Of a stretch of DNA of 64,000 bases, positions 11,196-23,637 are shown piece by piece (the first letter of the stretch is position 1; each line of letters begins with the position of its first letter). The notes under the pieces are model-generated. The model did not search any database. It saw only the letters and a program-made list of their open reading frames with translations, and was not told the DNA's origin. Origin of the DNA: Gymnopilus junonius (taxonomy: Eukaryota; Basidiomycota; Agaricomycetes; Agaricales; Galerinaceae); the NCBI GenBank assembly GCA_015501075.1, contig JADNYJ010000194.1:1-64000 (forward strand), in the 5' to 3' direction. Position numbers and translations under genes: made by a program.

Positions 11196-14100
11196 CTACG
11201 ACAGTGGTACTGATACTGCAAGCTGTATAGGCTGCTTCATTCTTGTCCAAAGATCTTCATCTAGCTGATCAAAAACTATAAACTCATCTCCATATAGTGC
11301 ATCATGTGCTGGAATTAGAACTGCACCATGAACAATAGATTCAACATGGATAAAAGATGCTTGGGACCGATGGCGTGCGCGAACCCATGTAAATTTTAAA
11401 TCCTTATCATATCGAGGTCGATCTGTGCGTGGAATTGGGGCATCATATGGCAAAATTAAAGCCATATACTGAGTTTCCCCTTGAACGAAAATGCCAAATA
11501 TGTAGAGCAGTCAAGCAAAAAAGTACTCATCATCGCCAGCATTGACAATAACACAATCATAGCGGGGATGGTTATGGAAGGATGGGTGAGCACGTACAAT
11601 GTCTGTCATCTTGCCCCAAGACACAGTAGACTCATAGTGGACATGGAGGGCTCGGTATGGTGAGATCTGTTGAAATGCTAAAGTACAGCATTTGAGAGAG
11701 CTGGACCAGAACATACCTCATCATAAACAGTCAAATTGACACGGACATTGAGCATTGATGAAAGTGTTCTTGACAGACGCTTCCGAAAATCCCTGAATGC
11801 ACTGTCATCATGGCTGAATTGAGATTCCAGATATTCAATAGTGCATGGCTTGACAGCAGAGAACAAGGATATATGTTCTGTTCCATTGAGCTGGCTCTGT
11901 CCCAATCTATCCTCATCCTCTTGTTGTTCAGACCCTAGGCGATCAAGTAGGTCGATCTGCTGCGGATAAGTGTGGATACAACATCTTTCTCATTTAGCTT
12001 TAGAATCTAAATTTATAGATCAGCTGCCAACTGAGGTACCTTAGAGTAGACTTGGCATACTCACCTGAATGCCAAAGTCTTTGAAATTAGTCATGAGTTG
12101 ATAAAAGCTTTTTAAAGGGCCATGTGCTTTCTCATTGGGCTTTGTACTGAAGTTTCGCGCAACACCTTTGCGCATAATGTCAGTAAAAACATGCTTATGA
12201 GAATGCGCCTTTATGAAATTCCAGCTTTTTTCAGGCCAAATTTCAGAATATTGCTATGAAAAGTCAGTAAGTTCAGTAAAAGATGAAATAAAAAATGCAA
12301 ATATTACCTTTAAGGAATCCTCAAATTCCAAGAGAGCTGCTTCTCCAGCCCCAATTGTTGACTCAGAGTGGAGTGAAAGGGATGTATACATGTGTAAGTC
12401 AAGGAAATTTCGAAGAACATTCAAAAGAACAAAACCATCAGGGGATGCATCAGAAGTCAAGATATTGTATGCAGCAAAGAGAAAAAGCTGATGAAATATA
12501 GTGACACTGAGTTTTACAAACAATAACAGATTGTAGGGACTTTAAACTGACCTTGGCAATATCAGCATACTTTCCACCATCTGTGAATTCAATCTTCATC
12601 ACCTCAGAGAAATGGTTGAGACCCTTCCACTGTGGAGTTAAGTCAATCCTCAAATACATTGTTCTCAATGCAAACCAGAGAAATAAAAGTGGCAGACATA
12701 CTGTTTATCCAACTGCTTGGCAGCCTCCTTTCCCAAGAGTCCAATGACACTTTTAATTCTGGAAGAATATGGTCACCAAAGAGTCCACTCTCATGAGCAT
12801 GAAGTCCATCCCAACTTAATGCTTGATATGGGTCACAGAGATGCATGTCCCAGAAGGTGTTCTAGAAGGTAACTGGTGTGAGTAATATTCACTAATGAGT
12901 CAAAATTTTACCTCAACATCACGCAGTCCATATTTTTTTAGAAGCTCTTCTTTTGATGCTGCATTCATTTTCTGTGCTTCCTGATATATTTGCTTCATTT
13001 TCTCTACTGTTCTCAGCTCAAATGCCTGAGACAAATTTGAAAGTTCATCTCCAGGAATGAGGCAGACAGGACATGGTGCATAGCTTTGCAGACCATGAAT
13101 TAAAGCCATGACACATCTGCCAGGATGAAGATAGTGAGCTAGCCAGTAACAGCACAATATAAGTAAAAATACATTGAACTTACTGCTCTTCATAGTCAGC
13201 AGAAAGAATTAAAATAATTGGGAAAAGCCATCGTGAAATATTGTCCCCACACTCCTTTTGAAACCCTGTTTTACCATACAGCCGAATAGAATCTAAAATT
13301 TCATAGAGAGATCTGTGCCAAACAATTCGCTTGAAATTTACATATCCCTTTTTTGCATTTCCCCAGAGTCTTCAGTGATCTGATTCCATATCAGTCCAGC
13401 AAAGAAGAAGATTGAAAAAAAAATCATACAACTGGCAGCCATCCAACAAGCTGTCCACCTGCAAACCCATTGCCATTTCTAATATCTGATGGTAGGTTTG
13501 CACACCTTGCAAAGACTGGATAACCCTTTGCAGTTCCAAATGAAGACAGCCGACTCTTGTCAGCATAAATAAGCAAGAAAACAGGTGAAGCCCCATCAGG
13601 TAATTTGGTCTAGGAGGTTTAGTATAGGATATGATTAATCAATCCTCTGCAAGCATGCCCACCTGAAGATTCCACCAGTCATCTGCAGTCCATGGCTCAT
13701 CTATGAACCGCTCCCATCCTAATCCATCCCAACGATAGTGGCGTTCAGCATCCCACCGAAATAGTGGAACCACATTGGGTTCATCAACAAGTTCCTCGAT
13801 CCAATTCCAGATTGGCTGAGTGGACAATGGGAATATGATATCCTTGTCTTTATACTTGACTGCAATTGACTTATGCTCGAACTAAATATAAATATATCAA
13901 ATCAATTTAATAACTAAGACATCAAATTTATTCGAGGGAACCTGATGCTACTTACTCCAGTACCCCGAGTTCTACATGCATCTGTCCAAATGTGCTCAAG
14001 GTCATGTGTATTCGATAGAGTAAAGTCATCTGGGTGTTTAATGACCTTCCGAAAAAGAGACAAGAGAGCAGTTGACTGTTCAGCATTCAGGTGTGATTCG

Positions 14101-14994
14101 AGCATTAGTTCAGCAATCTCGAAATCAAGACGGGAGTGGAATGGCTCCCAAGGCTCATCATTAGGAACTTCATCATTTTGTGGCTTGTTTCGTGGGCCTA
14201 AATAATCATCAAAACGAAGGAACTCTGGTCCTTTACCGCTCTTTGGGTGAAATTCAATTTTGATGTCATCGACTTCTGGCACAAAATTGGCATCAACAGC
14301 ATGAGCATTTTGCTGAGAAATGTCATCTAGTTCCATTGGCCCTGATACAGGATAAATGTGAGAGGATATAAAGAGGGTCTTTATCGACTTTACTGACCAT
14401 TGTCAACAATGGCCTCCCCTGTATCTGATGCTGAGATGGCATCAGCTGAATGAAAGTGCCTTTCATGTGGAGCTGCTAATTTAAAATAAAATATAGGTCA
14501 ACTCAAAAGAAAATAGAGAAATGGACGCACTCAAATTTCCGTGAAAGTCGTCATGTTCAAGAGGATCAATCATAATTGGCGAGGACACATGAGCAGAGTT
14601 TTCATTGATTGCATCTGAACCTGTGTCATTTCGAGATGATAAGTGTGATGATTCTACTTACAAATGGTTCTGTTAACTCACCCGATGTGTGTGACTGTTC
14701 TTCAGATGTTTTCCCATTCTTTCGTACACATGCTGTTTGGTGCTTTGCAAATCCTCGAGCTGATTTATATTCCTGGCAGTACTGACAATACTGATTCTTC
14801 TGAGATGGTGCACATCCACCAGCTTTCTTCTTTGGATGTGGGACTTTCGGCATAGAGGAGGAGATGGACAAAGTGTGGGTGGGGAAGGAAGGAAGGGTGG
14901 GGAAAGAAGGAAGGACATTCTCGCAGTCTGTTGCTTTCCCATTGTCGACGTCTTCGGTCTTGATTGATAACAAGCGCATTATGTTATCTGTCAT
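11196..14994 (-). CDS. Plavaka-type DNA transposase gene, multi-exon
   Basis: Minus-strand exons follow the order I know from Plavaka-type transposases of agaricomycetes. First is an N-terminal zinc finger after MPKVPHPKKKAG (ATG at 14851-14853; CQYC...H...C). Next are DLEHIWTDACRTRGTG (about 13970), a block with STQPIWNWIEELV (13827) and FIDEPWTADDWW, and DGCQLYD (about 13440). CPVCLIPGDEL (about 13060), DPYQALSWDGLHAHESGLFG (12780-12846) and FIKAHSHKHVFTDIMRKG (about 12190) follow, then NEKAHGPLKSFYQLMTNF. A C-terminal beta-rich block closes it: HPRYDCVIV (11560) and FTWVRARHRSQASFIHVESI to 11196. Some ten introns interrupt it. The protein would cut and move the element's own DNA. No terminal inverted repeats were found by eye, and intactness of every splice junction was not checked. 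Confidence 0.75.
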
Positions 14995-15538
14995 TGATCA
15001 TGATCTAGATTACTGTGTTACATTGCCCTTCAACGATTATGATCTTGTAGCCAAGCTTTACATCAACTAATCATTTATTCTAACCCAGGTAATCGGCTTT
15101 ACAAGCCGGAGAGCGGCATCATCTTATCTAAACCTTTATCGCAAGTGTGGTTCCAGATTATGACAATCTCCGACGCATTACAAAAGCATTACAATGTGAC
15201 TTACAATGGAGTTTGCCGGAAGCCAATGCCACGTGCATTGTAATGCACTCGGCGGTTTTCCGACATATTACACTGTAATACTGGCAATATAAATGACGAG
15301 GACGATGAACTTGGCCTCCCACCTCCCATAGTTTCGACCTTCCTTTTCATTCCTTGACCTGGAAGCCATCAGCATGACGTGAGCGTTGCGCTGAGCCAGG
15401 ATTGTGTACCTTGTACATTTATATCAGATTTACATTAAATGCATAATTTTCTTATGTTGCCGAGGACGTAGAAATCAATAGAAAAATTCTCAAATTCTTA
15501 GATATAGACATATTTACTTGTTTTACTGTCCAAGAAGA
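14995..15538. other. flank of Plavaka-type gene; no gene seen
   Basis: No coding region is supported. At 15150-15290 several short repeats of the words GCATTACA and CATTGTAATGC occur, including an inverted pair. These could belong to the terminal region of the adjacent transposon, but no matching sequence was found on its other side. Confidence 0.4.
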
Positions 15539-17587
15539 TTACACCTTTGCGAACCATACCTCGGCGCTTTCCTTCCCAACCCCAACAGGCGAGCGGGCAT
15601 CCAAACCTTCCATGCCCCAAAATCCACCCTTAAACGCCAGACCTTCCTCTTCTCCACGTACCCACTCCACCTCAAAATGCTCATCCAACTCTACAAGGAT
15701 ATCACCCTTCGACACTGGCCCACCTTTTCCATCACCATGCGAATATCCTTCCTTCTCTCGGACATCCGCATTTGAAAATATCGTGGTGACGTTGAATAGG
15801 TTCCCGTCGAAGTGCGCTAGACGGAGATGACTGGTAAAGAAGCGTTTCCACGGAATAATGTACGTCGGAGTTGAGAGGTCCGAAACAGAGAGGATGCGTT
15901 GGACGGCATAAGATGAAAGGAAGTTCAAGCATTGGAGAGATTGGGCGTATGTCGAGTCCATGTAGGAATGAACACTGGCAGGAACGAGACAGGGCTGAAG
16001 CGTCCCATAAGTTGGATGATGGAACGTGTTCTCAGCTAGAGAGGTATAAGGAGCACTTGGAAACTCTGGTTTATTGGGTCGAGGTGTCAGCTTCTGAGCC
16101 TTTTCAACGTAGTCGTTCCACTGCTTTTCGAACCGGTCATTCCAGTCTAGCTCTTTGAGTCCTAGAAGCTCATCGGCTATGCGGAATTTGACAGCTTCTA
16201 TGATGAAACCACCACCTTTAGCGTCGTTTGAGAGAGTGATGATTCCAAGATTGTCATTTGGGAAGCGAGCCACTTGGGTCTTGTAGCCTGGATTGTTTCC
16301 TCCGTGTTCTATGATATCGTGCGCTTGGTATGAATATCGCCATTGGCCGGCACCATAGACCTTAGGGCTCTGTTCGAAGTTGAAAAGGAATCAGAATCCT
16401 TGAAGTGGAAGCTTGGAAGCAGAATGCAGGCGTACCAGTTCCGGGAATTCAGGTTTGCCATGCGACACTGAACGCCCATGGGCAACGTGCTCGACAATTT
16501 CTGAGGGTATTATCGTCTCATTGGTATACGGATGGCGCCCATTGTTAAGGAGCATCGACACCCAAGTAGCCTAACGACAGAACAGGGTTAATTTTGGCTA
16601 GATCAAATCTTCCTACGACATACCAAATCACGAGCAGAGGTGAGTACGCCTCCTGCACCGGCCCATATTTTTTCTTCTCCAGGACGTTGAAAGTATGGGA
16701 CGGTCGCGACACGGGTGCCGTTCTTTCCCTGAGTGATGTCTTGCGCATCCCACTGAAAACCATCAGCGAGAGTTCCGCGTGCTTCTGCCTCGGCCACGGA
16801 GAACGTCGACGCAGACATGTTGAGTGGCCCAAAGATGTGTTGAACAATATATGATTCATAACTTTGATTGAGAAGGACTTGTGGTAAGTAGGAAAGTGTT
16901 TCATACATCAGATTATTGTACTGGAACGTTTCTCGAAACTCAGCAGACGGCTTGAGGTACCGCAATTTTGATATCTGCAGCAGGATGGATATTGAGCGAC
17001 ATTTTTGAGGTAAGAAGAGAAGGACTTGCCATCTCACCAACGCCTCCTTCGCGCAAAACACCAGAGAAATCGTGCCTAGGCATGCCAGTTCGGTGAGAGA
17101 CCATATCTTGCAGCGTCACTGCTCGATCCATGTCCTCGTCCATTAAGCCCCACTCCGGAATCAGGTCGCGGATTTTTGTCGACCATTTAATCTCATTTCC
17201 CCGTTCTTCTGCCAGCGTCTTGTTGGAAATAAGAAGGCCGACAGAGAAAGCTAGGACAAGCTTGCTATTTGACGCGATTGCGAACAAGGAGTCCGGGGTC
17301 ACCGGCGAACCATCGGCTTTGGCAACACCGTAAGCTCCAAATTCGTGGTGCCAACCAGTACGTGAATTCTCGTCTTTTCGAACGACTGCTACTGATATAC
17401 CGCTTGAGTTCCACTTGGTAAGAAGTGTTTGGATATACTGTTCCGTTCTTTCCGATATCAGAGGTTTTTTCGCAAGCGGATAATGAGTCTGGGATTCCGT
17501 CCCTGACATAAAGGGGACTTGCAGGCAATAAGAGCCCTGAATAGCGACAAGACCAACGATGAGGCCCGTATAGACCATCAACTTCAT
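15539..17587 (-). CDS. secreted serine beta-lactamase/esterase-like protein
   Basis: Four exons (17587-17030, 16974-16624, 16570-16436, 16369-15539) give a 624-residue protein without a stop. It starts with a signal peptide-like MKLMVYTGLIVGLVAIQGSYC. The fold signatures of the class C beta-lactamase/D-Ala carboxypeptidase family are present: SNSK as the S-x-x-K nucleophile motif in the segment FAIASNSKLVLAF, YNN as the Y-x-N motif in FQYNNLMYETLSYL, and HGG in IEHGGNNPGYKTQV. In fungi this family is mostly esterases or amidases rather than antibiotic resistance enzymes. The C-terminal 200 residues past HGG form an extra domain common in fungal members. The first intron must use a GC donor (GCAAGT at 17024-17029) to keep frame. 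Substrate is unknown. Confidence 0.88.
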
Positions 17588-17743
17588 ACCGTTGACGTGT
17601 CCCTTGACTTCGAAAGAGGGTGGAGGTGTGATGGAAAGCGCGTCGATGATAAGGTAGGGGCCACGCAGATCCGGCTAGCTTATGTAATACCATTATATAA
17701 GCGCCAAGAGCGGCAAAATCTTGCCTTCAAGAAAAAAAAATAG

Positions 17744-17749
17744 ATATTG
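17744..17749 (+). repeat. target-site duplication ATATTG, left copy
   Basis: ATATTG directly precedes the inverted repeat starting CCAAGGGG. The same six bases follow the right inverted repeat at 23632-23637. Extending to seven or eight bases breaks the match, so the duplication is six bases. Confidence 0.8.
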
Positions 17750-17788
17750 CCAAGGGGTATGCAAAAAATTTTCCCATGACATGACCTT
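17750..17788 (+). repeat. left terminal inverted repeat, 39 bp
   Basis: It starts CCAAGGGGTATGC and ends CATGACATGACCTT. Compared with the reverse complement of 23593-23631 it matches at about 30 of 39 positions without gaps, with 12 of the first 13 identical. Confidence 0.8.
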
Positions 17789-17898
17789 CTTTTTTTCACT
17801 TAAGGGCTCTCGGACCACCCCCCCCCTCCCCCGACCATTAAATTTCGATTAAATATGATTAAATTGTATAATTTTATTGAAGTAGGAACACCCAGAAT

Positions 17899-20800
17899 CT
17901 ATTCTGCTCCTCGCCGTCGCTTCCGTGGACCAACTACCTTGAACCCTGCATTTTTTCGGCATTCATTATCACAAAACCAGGCTTGGTCTGGCTTCTTAAT
18001 CAGGCCTCGACAAGATAAATGATACTGAAGTCATGAAAATCATCAGAATGCAAATAATGAAGTAGCAGAGTTTAAATGTCGTACCATTAAATAGCACCCT
18101 GGGCAATCACAGCACAGTAGTTCTGACTCATTAATGGGACTCTCACATCCAGGGTCATTACATGTAGCCTCAGAGTTTTCTGCTGCATTGTACTCTGTAT
18201 CGAAGGTGGTTGGGCGTCTACGCTTCCGACAAGGTGGTAAATCGTCAGTTGGTGGCTCGAGCTGTGATGGTACAGCTGGCAGCGCATGCAAATCATCGTT
18301 GGCTAGGACATCTGATTCAAAATACATTTCATACTGATAAATATTGGATAAATATCAAACATACCTGGTTCTCTGTCCTCCTCATTTTCTGAAGCAGTAC
18401 TTTCCTCTGAATCCTCATCCAACTCATCACCTGCATCATCTTCAACACTTGGTTCTGCATCATTCAGGAGACCCTCGTTGTCACCTGGTGTTGAGGACAG
18501 TCTGGTACACAGAGTAAGCTATTAGAATCGAAACTGAGGAGAAAACAAAACTTTACTGAAGCGCCGCTCGAGAGCTATGGATAGCAGAAATAGCCAAGGC
18601 TTTAGTTTTGTTATTTTGCTTCTTCGAAACTCGGGTCTTCATCAGGTAAGCGCGCTTCATTAATATGAATTCATCGCCATGAAGTTTGTAGAACGATTCA
18701 TATAGTTGGACAGTGGCGGTGGGATGGTTGTCGTTAATGTGAGCCTTGAGATTGTATTTCCAAACCACTTTTGGACAAATCGGGCATTTAAGCAGATGGT
18801 TCGTGCATGGTTGGTTCTTGGTAAAAGACTGCGCAGTCTTGAGGCTAACCTTTCGATGACTAGGGCATGTTGACTTTTGCATATCAATGGAAAATATTTG
18901 ACCATGTCGTGTAAGGAAGATCTCGCACTGAGAATTAAGGCAAAAACCACAAGGACTCATGCGTCCTTGCGACCTTGGGTCATGGAGAATATGGCCGCCC
19001 ATATGTTTGAGAAGATCTGGGCCGGAAAGCGCCTCAAGTGAGAGGCCAGGGCAAAGGAAGCATGTAGGCGAGTCCTCTTCATACAATTGAAGAGCATCAA
19101 CGGCATCTGCTTGGCAAGCGAAGCATGCTTCTCCTGGTGAATAAAACATGTAAGAATTATGGAACTTTGGATCGACAATGCTAATACATACCTAACGATG
19201 ACCTATATGGGAAAGAATCACTTACCGCCACAGATGGGAGGTGGTGGATACTGTCTTTGACCCTCTCATAAAGGATCACCAATGTGCCACAAAGATCTGA
19301 TGTCTCGAAAATGTATGTATCTTCCCAGTATTATGTCCGCGAGATGCTGGCTGGACATCTGGATCAATCAATTCAACCCATTGACCCTCAATATCCTGAA
19401 AGGCTGAATGCGCTTCAAAATTCCCATTCCATTCCCAATCTGGAGTACCCTGCTCAGGCCTTTGATCATGAATCAAACTCAACTTCATGATTTGACCATG
19501 GATGCGAACATTGGGTTCCCCAAGGAGGTTGGAAGGGAGAGACTGAACATCGGCAGCATCGTGACGGATACCCAGCACCTGAAAGGCAGCAAGAAAGAGT
19601 TTGTTGTTGCAATGCACAACAGTCAGGGCTGGATCAAGCACACACAACACATTCTCGTCCTCAGAGGTTGGAAGAGGAGGAGGTAACAACAGCTCGGCAC
19701 TTGACTTGGACTCGTTATACTGTGAGTAGCCACGAACACACTTCAGACAGTCTTTAGAATTCGCAACAGTGAGTGGGTTGGAGTAAAGACGAAGGACACT
19801 GGCTTTGTGAACCTTCTTTGATGTGGTGGGATCAATTGATATCCATGCACTGGGTGGCACATTCTGATTCACTGATGCAGATTTTTGGGCTTCGGAGAGC
19901 TCAGCAGTTCCCGCTATATCATCGACATCCAAATCTTCATTGTCATTAGGTGTCTCCCCATCAGTACCCTCAGCCTCGGCTATAGGAGCATCATCCTGTT
20001 CCTCTTCTGTCTCCTCGCGCTCACCAGCATGTCGGCCGTCAACCAGTACAACCTTTCCCTCGCCAAATGGACACATAATATCATATCCACCAGCTTTCCT
20101 CATGTCATCAAAGGGGGATGGGTATTTCACCTCGGCAAGCTCAGCCTCGGCAAGTCGACAACCTGATGACCACGACCCCAAAAGGACTACATTGCTGACT
20201 TTGACATCGCCCTTCCAAGAGCGAGGATTGATGTGGTCATATTTGCTTGAAATATCGCTTGAGCTTAAATCGCTAGGCAGACGTTGAAGATTAAGGCGGC
20301 GAGCTTGACCACCCCACTCTGGATGCAGTTCGAGAATCTTGACGCATTGGACAGCACTGTCAATGCAGTTGGCGAGCTGGAGTTGATCGGCATTTGTATC
20401 ATTGCCGACCATGGTGCGTACTTTACCGAAAACCTTTTCCAGGCCATCAGTTCTGAGTAAAATGATCCAGAACGACCCTTCTGGGTCATCTATCTGAGTC
20501 TTCGCAACACAAAAATGTACATTCTTGATCATAGACATGACATCAAAGAACGTCTGGACAGGAATAAAGTCGCCCTTGTCTTTGTGGTACATAGCAAGAA
20601 TTAAATGTGCCGCCGCACTGAGATGAACAAGCTGGTCATGAAGGGAAAGTTCGACGTCCAGATAGGCACTTAAAAGATGATGGTAGATGCGCCCGAGAAG
20701 GTGCAGGACTCGACGTGTGGCTTGGATCATTGGACTGTCTGTCGATGATGCAGGAGGCAACAGTGAAATTGAATGGAGAAGTTTGATCATGAGAACGACG

Positions 20801-23311
20801 TCTTGCTTGTCATTGGGTGCAAGAAGGGCATCGGCGGTGGATTCAGGCATCCCACATGCGACTAAGTGAAATTTGAGGGTCGACATACTGATTGGAATGC
20901 CATTAAGAGTCATTCCTTTAAGCATCCGGAGAAGCGTATTATGGAACCGCTTTAGGACATGTTTCCAGTCGAAGTCACAAGTCAATTCATCATTGCTGCA
21001 TTTGAGATTAAAAAATGGCAAAGACGAAAGGAGGTGATGAAGCTTGCTCATAGGAGAGGGGGTCGAGGTGAGAGTAATGGCAATGAGTGCACGACAGCGG
21101 CGAGAATCTCCGTCAGAGGTGATACAATAAAGACGGCAGTCTTGAGCCTGTTGACTTGATATCAATGCCTCGCTGGCCTGGTGGAGGAGCCGCTCCTGAT
21201 CCTGGACAGTTTCGCACTTGCAACTACCTGATATTGCAAAAGGCCTTGTTGTATAATCATTCGGGTCATCGGAGAGAATGCTTGCTCCGATGACCATTGC
21301 CTATAAAAGAGCCATGAATACAGGAACAGATTAAATCGATATAGTAACATGCCTCAGTAGCAAAATGAACTAAACCTGTCTTCAAGCACTCGAGGATAGC
21401 GTCAGCTTGAACAATCGATTGAAATTCCAGGGCCAATGAACAGGAGGCGGCATGTTCTCGACAGACACCAAGGATGTGATTAGAGTGCGGGTCCCATCGA
21501 AGTCTGTCCTGAATCTTCAGCTTGTCAACCTCCATCATCATGCCTCGAATCCGCCTAGGTGTGACCACCACATCTGGACCATTGGCATGAGGGGGATAGC
21601 AGGTGGCGAGGTTCAAGCTAAGCTCAGGGAGAGTTGGAAAACCAGATGAGGCATGAATGGGCGAGGTTATAATGTGGCGTTTAGTAGCATCGATTGATGG
21701 GGTTCCTAATGACCGGTGAGCGATATCTGCAGCAGCACGTCCACCCAATTTGTAAATGAGAAATGCACGCTCAAAGTCTGCAGCTTCATAACCTCGGGGG
21801 CTGTAAGCATGACAAGTGGCCTTGTCGATCTTCTCCAGCATGGTGAAAACACTGGAACCCGCGCGGTGTTGAGCTGCCATGAGACTCCGAATTCGGGGGA
21901 TGTCTTCACGTCCTATGGCCATGGAGAGCCTTTTCCAGGCTGAAAGATGCCGATTGCGTACCCTAATTTTTCGAGCATCATTGAGAGCATAAAGTTTGAG
22001 TCGAACATTTTCATCGGTCTTCTTTCGGAGTGCCTGCCACATCTGCCTTGGGCTGAGAAATCCCCAGGGCATGCTATTGTGGGCGTTGTCGAGCTCGGAA
22101 CGATGACAGATACCCATGATGATGTTGTGGTCATTGAGCATTGAACATGACATGCATGGCTGGGGGGTCTTCTCTTTACCCTTCTTCGACAATTTGGTGA
22201 AACCAGAACAAGTTGTTGAATAAAGAAAAAAGTGATCGCCTTCAGTCTTCAAATTCCATGGGAGGGTTTTCTTAGCGTGAATCTGGAAGGAGTATTCATC
22301 AAATGCTGACTTCTCGTTTCGAAATTTGAGATGAAAGCCTGGGCATGGCTTTGATACTGGAGTCGGCATTGGAAACAGTGTCTTCTCAACTGGCTTGTCA
22401 AGAATAGCAGGAGCACCCAGGGGTGCGACAGTAAAGGTTCCTCCCCTTGAATGAAGATAAGAAGATTTAGCAAAGTCGATGACGAAATTAGCCACAACTT
22501 ACAAGGGAGTCACTGCCTCTATGAGGCAGTTAATCTTGCCTTCGAGAAGGGCCTCATCAACCATCAATTCCGACACAAGAACCCTCAGCCATCTGCATAG
22601 CCCATCCATCCCAAGCGGTCCACGATGAATGATCTTCGTGATTTCTTCAACTGTAATGCCAAAGCCAATGACTTGATTGAGCGCACGATCGGCCATCTCC
22701 CAGGCATTGTCGCCTTGAGGGAGTTCGTCCACCGGATTGCCAGAGAAATGGGCCAGAGTATCAGAAGACGTTGCCTCGAGAACAGATCCAGGTAGTGATG
22801 CCGCGACTTGCTCAAGTTTATCCAACAGGCTGGTGGAAGGCGGCGAGTCAACTATTGGGGCGGACGGACTTGGAGGATTCCAGGCATTGACATCGAAAGC
22901 ATCGGGGATCGGTGTGCTGACAGGGGGAGGAAAGGATGTGGTAGAAGATGGAGTCGGCATGGAAGGGAGAGAAAAAGAGGCTGACGAAGAGGCTTTTGCC
23001 GCGGAAGACTTCGACACCGCAGGAGCGGCTTTCTCAACTGCCTTCGAGAACCAAGCCATAATTCCCTTCCTTTGAGAAGAAACATTGGCCGCTCTTTCTT
23101 TTTCTTTATGTGCTGTGCTTCCTAAGTGAGCATTCCAGTTGGCCTCTCCTCCGAAGCCAATCTTCACATTGATTTTGCAAACATCGCAGTAATGCGTACT
23201 TGCTGCAGTGAACTCAGGTTGCTTCTAAATATAATGAAATGAATGCGTCAAAGCTGACTCAAAGGTGTCAAAGTGTCGAGAATGTACCTTAGGTGCCTTC
23301 TTCTTTCCCAT
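17899..23311 (-). CDS. large zinc-finger/PHD protein, probable transposase
   Basis: Eight exons can be followed. The start is MGKKKAPK (23311-23288), spliced to KQPEFTA with a U1-like C2H2 finger (CDVC...NWNAHLGSTAHK). A Ser/Pro-rich linker follows, then a large central region (22495-19276) with SDGDSRRCRALI, CDFDWKHVLKRFHNTLL, NDKQDVVLMIKLL and TDGLEKVFGKVRTMVGND. Last come C-rich zinc fingers (CFACQ, CFLCPG, CGFC, CPICPK; 18553-19140), an acidic segment and a C-terminal PHD finger (CNDPGCES, CCDCPGCYLM, WFCDNEC) ending at TAG 17899. The aspartate plus H-x-x-K-x-x-x-N pattern recalls the RNase H core of P-element/THAP9 transposases, but that is inference. Introns at 23225-23287, about 22447-22500 and about 18500-18557 are canonical; one near 21303-21350 would use a GC donor. 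Around 19277-19281 one base is missing: TTGGTGATC should read TGGGTGATC to pass from HW into VILYERVKD. This copy may therefore be broken. Confidence 0.75.
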
Positions 23312-23592
23312 CAGTGTCAATAGGCCCACCTTGGGGAGGCGGGAGCAAGTCTTCGCAAGGAAATTTTTCGGTTGGTTACGGCCTCAAACCCGAAAGTGTG
23401 CACATTCTTGTGACGATGATGTCATTGAATCATCCAGGTGCGCAAATATGGGCCATCGCATACAACAAAGCCAAGAAATTGTTGAAAACAGCTTTTTCAT
23501 ATCAATACAAGCTTCAAAACCAATAAAAATCATTAAATACTTGAAGGAAAAAAAAATTCAGTTAAGGCCCTCTGACCCCGACCCTCCCCCCC

Positions 23593-23631
23593 AAGGTCAT
23601 ATCACTCGGCAATTTCCGGCATACCTCTTGG
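23593..23631 (-). repeat. right terminal inverted repeat, 39 bp
   Basis: Read on the minus strand it starts CCAAGAGGTATGC and ends GTGATATGACCTT, pairing with 17750-17788. Confidence 0.8.
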
Positions 23632-23637
23632 ATATTG
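23632..23637 (+). repeat. target-site duplication ATATTG, right copy
   Basis: Matches 17744-17749 exactly and abuts the end of the right inverted repeat. Confidence 0.8.

Larger units (their letters stand above)
17750..23631 (-). mobile_element. complete DNA transposon, unnamed superfamily
   Basis: A 5,882-bp unit is bounded by 39-bp imperfect inverted repeats and a perfect 6-bp direct duplication (ATATTG) on both sides. It contains a single minus-strand multi-exon gene of about 1,500 codons. The layout (inverted repeats, duplication, one large nucleic-acid-binding protein) is that of an autonomous cut-and-paste element. C-rich runs (about 17816-17842 and 23576-23592) lie just inside each end in the same orientation. 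The protein does not match the hAT, MULE, Tc1, PIF, Plavaka or KDZ signatures I know. Confidence 0.8.

Noticed and set aside
11040..15300. Terminal inverted repeats of the Plavaka-type element
   Set aside because: Compared both flanks by eye and found only short chance matches; ends remain unknown.
17899..23311. Assigning the large PHD-finger protein to the KDZ, Plavaka or DUF6589 families
   Set aside because: Its core motifs do not match the KDZ or Plavaka blocks I know, and the DUF6589-like N-terminal pattern appears instead in the MULE fragment at 42191-42634.
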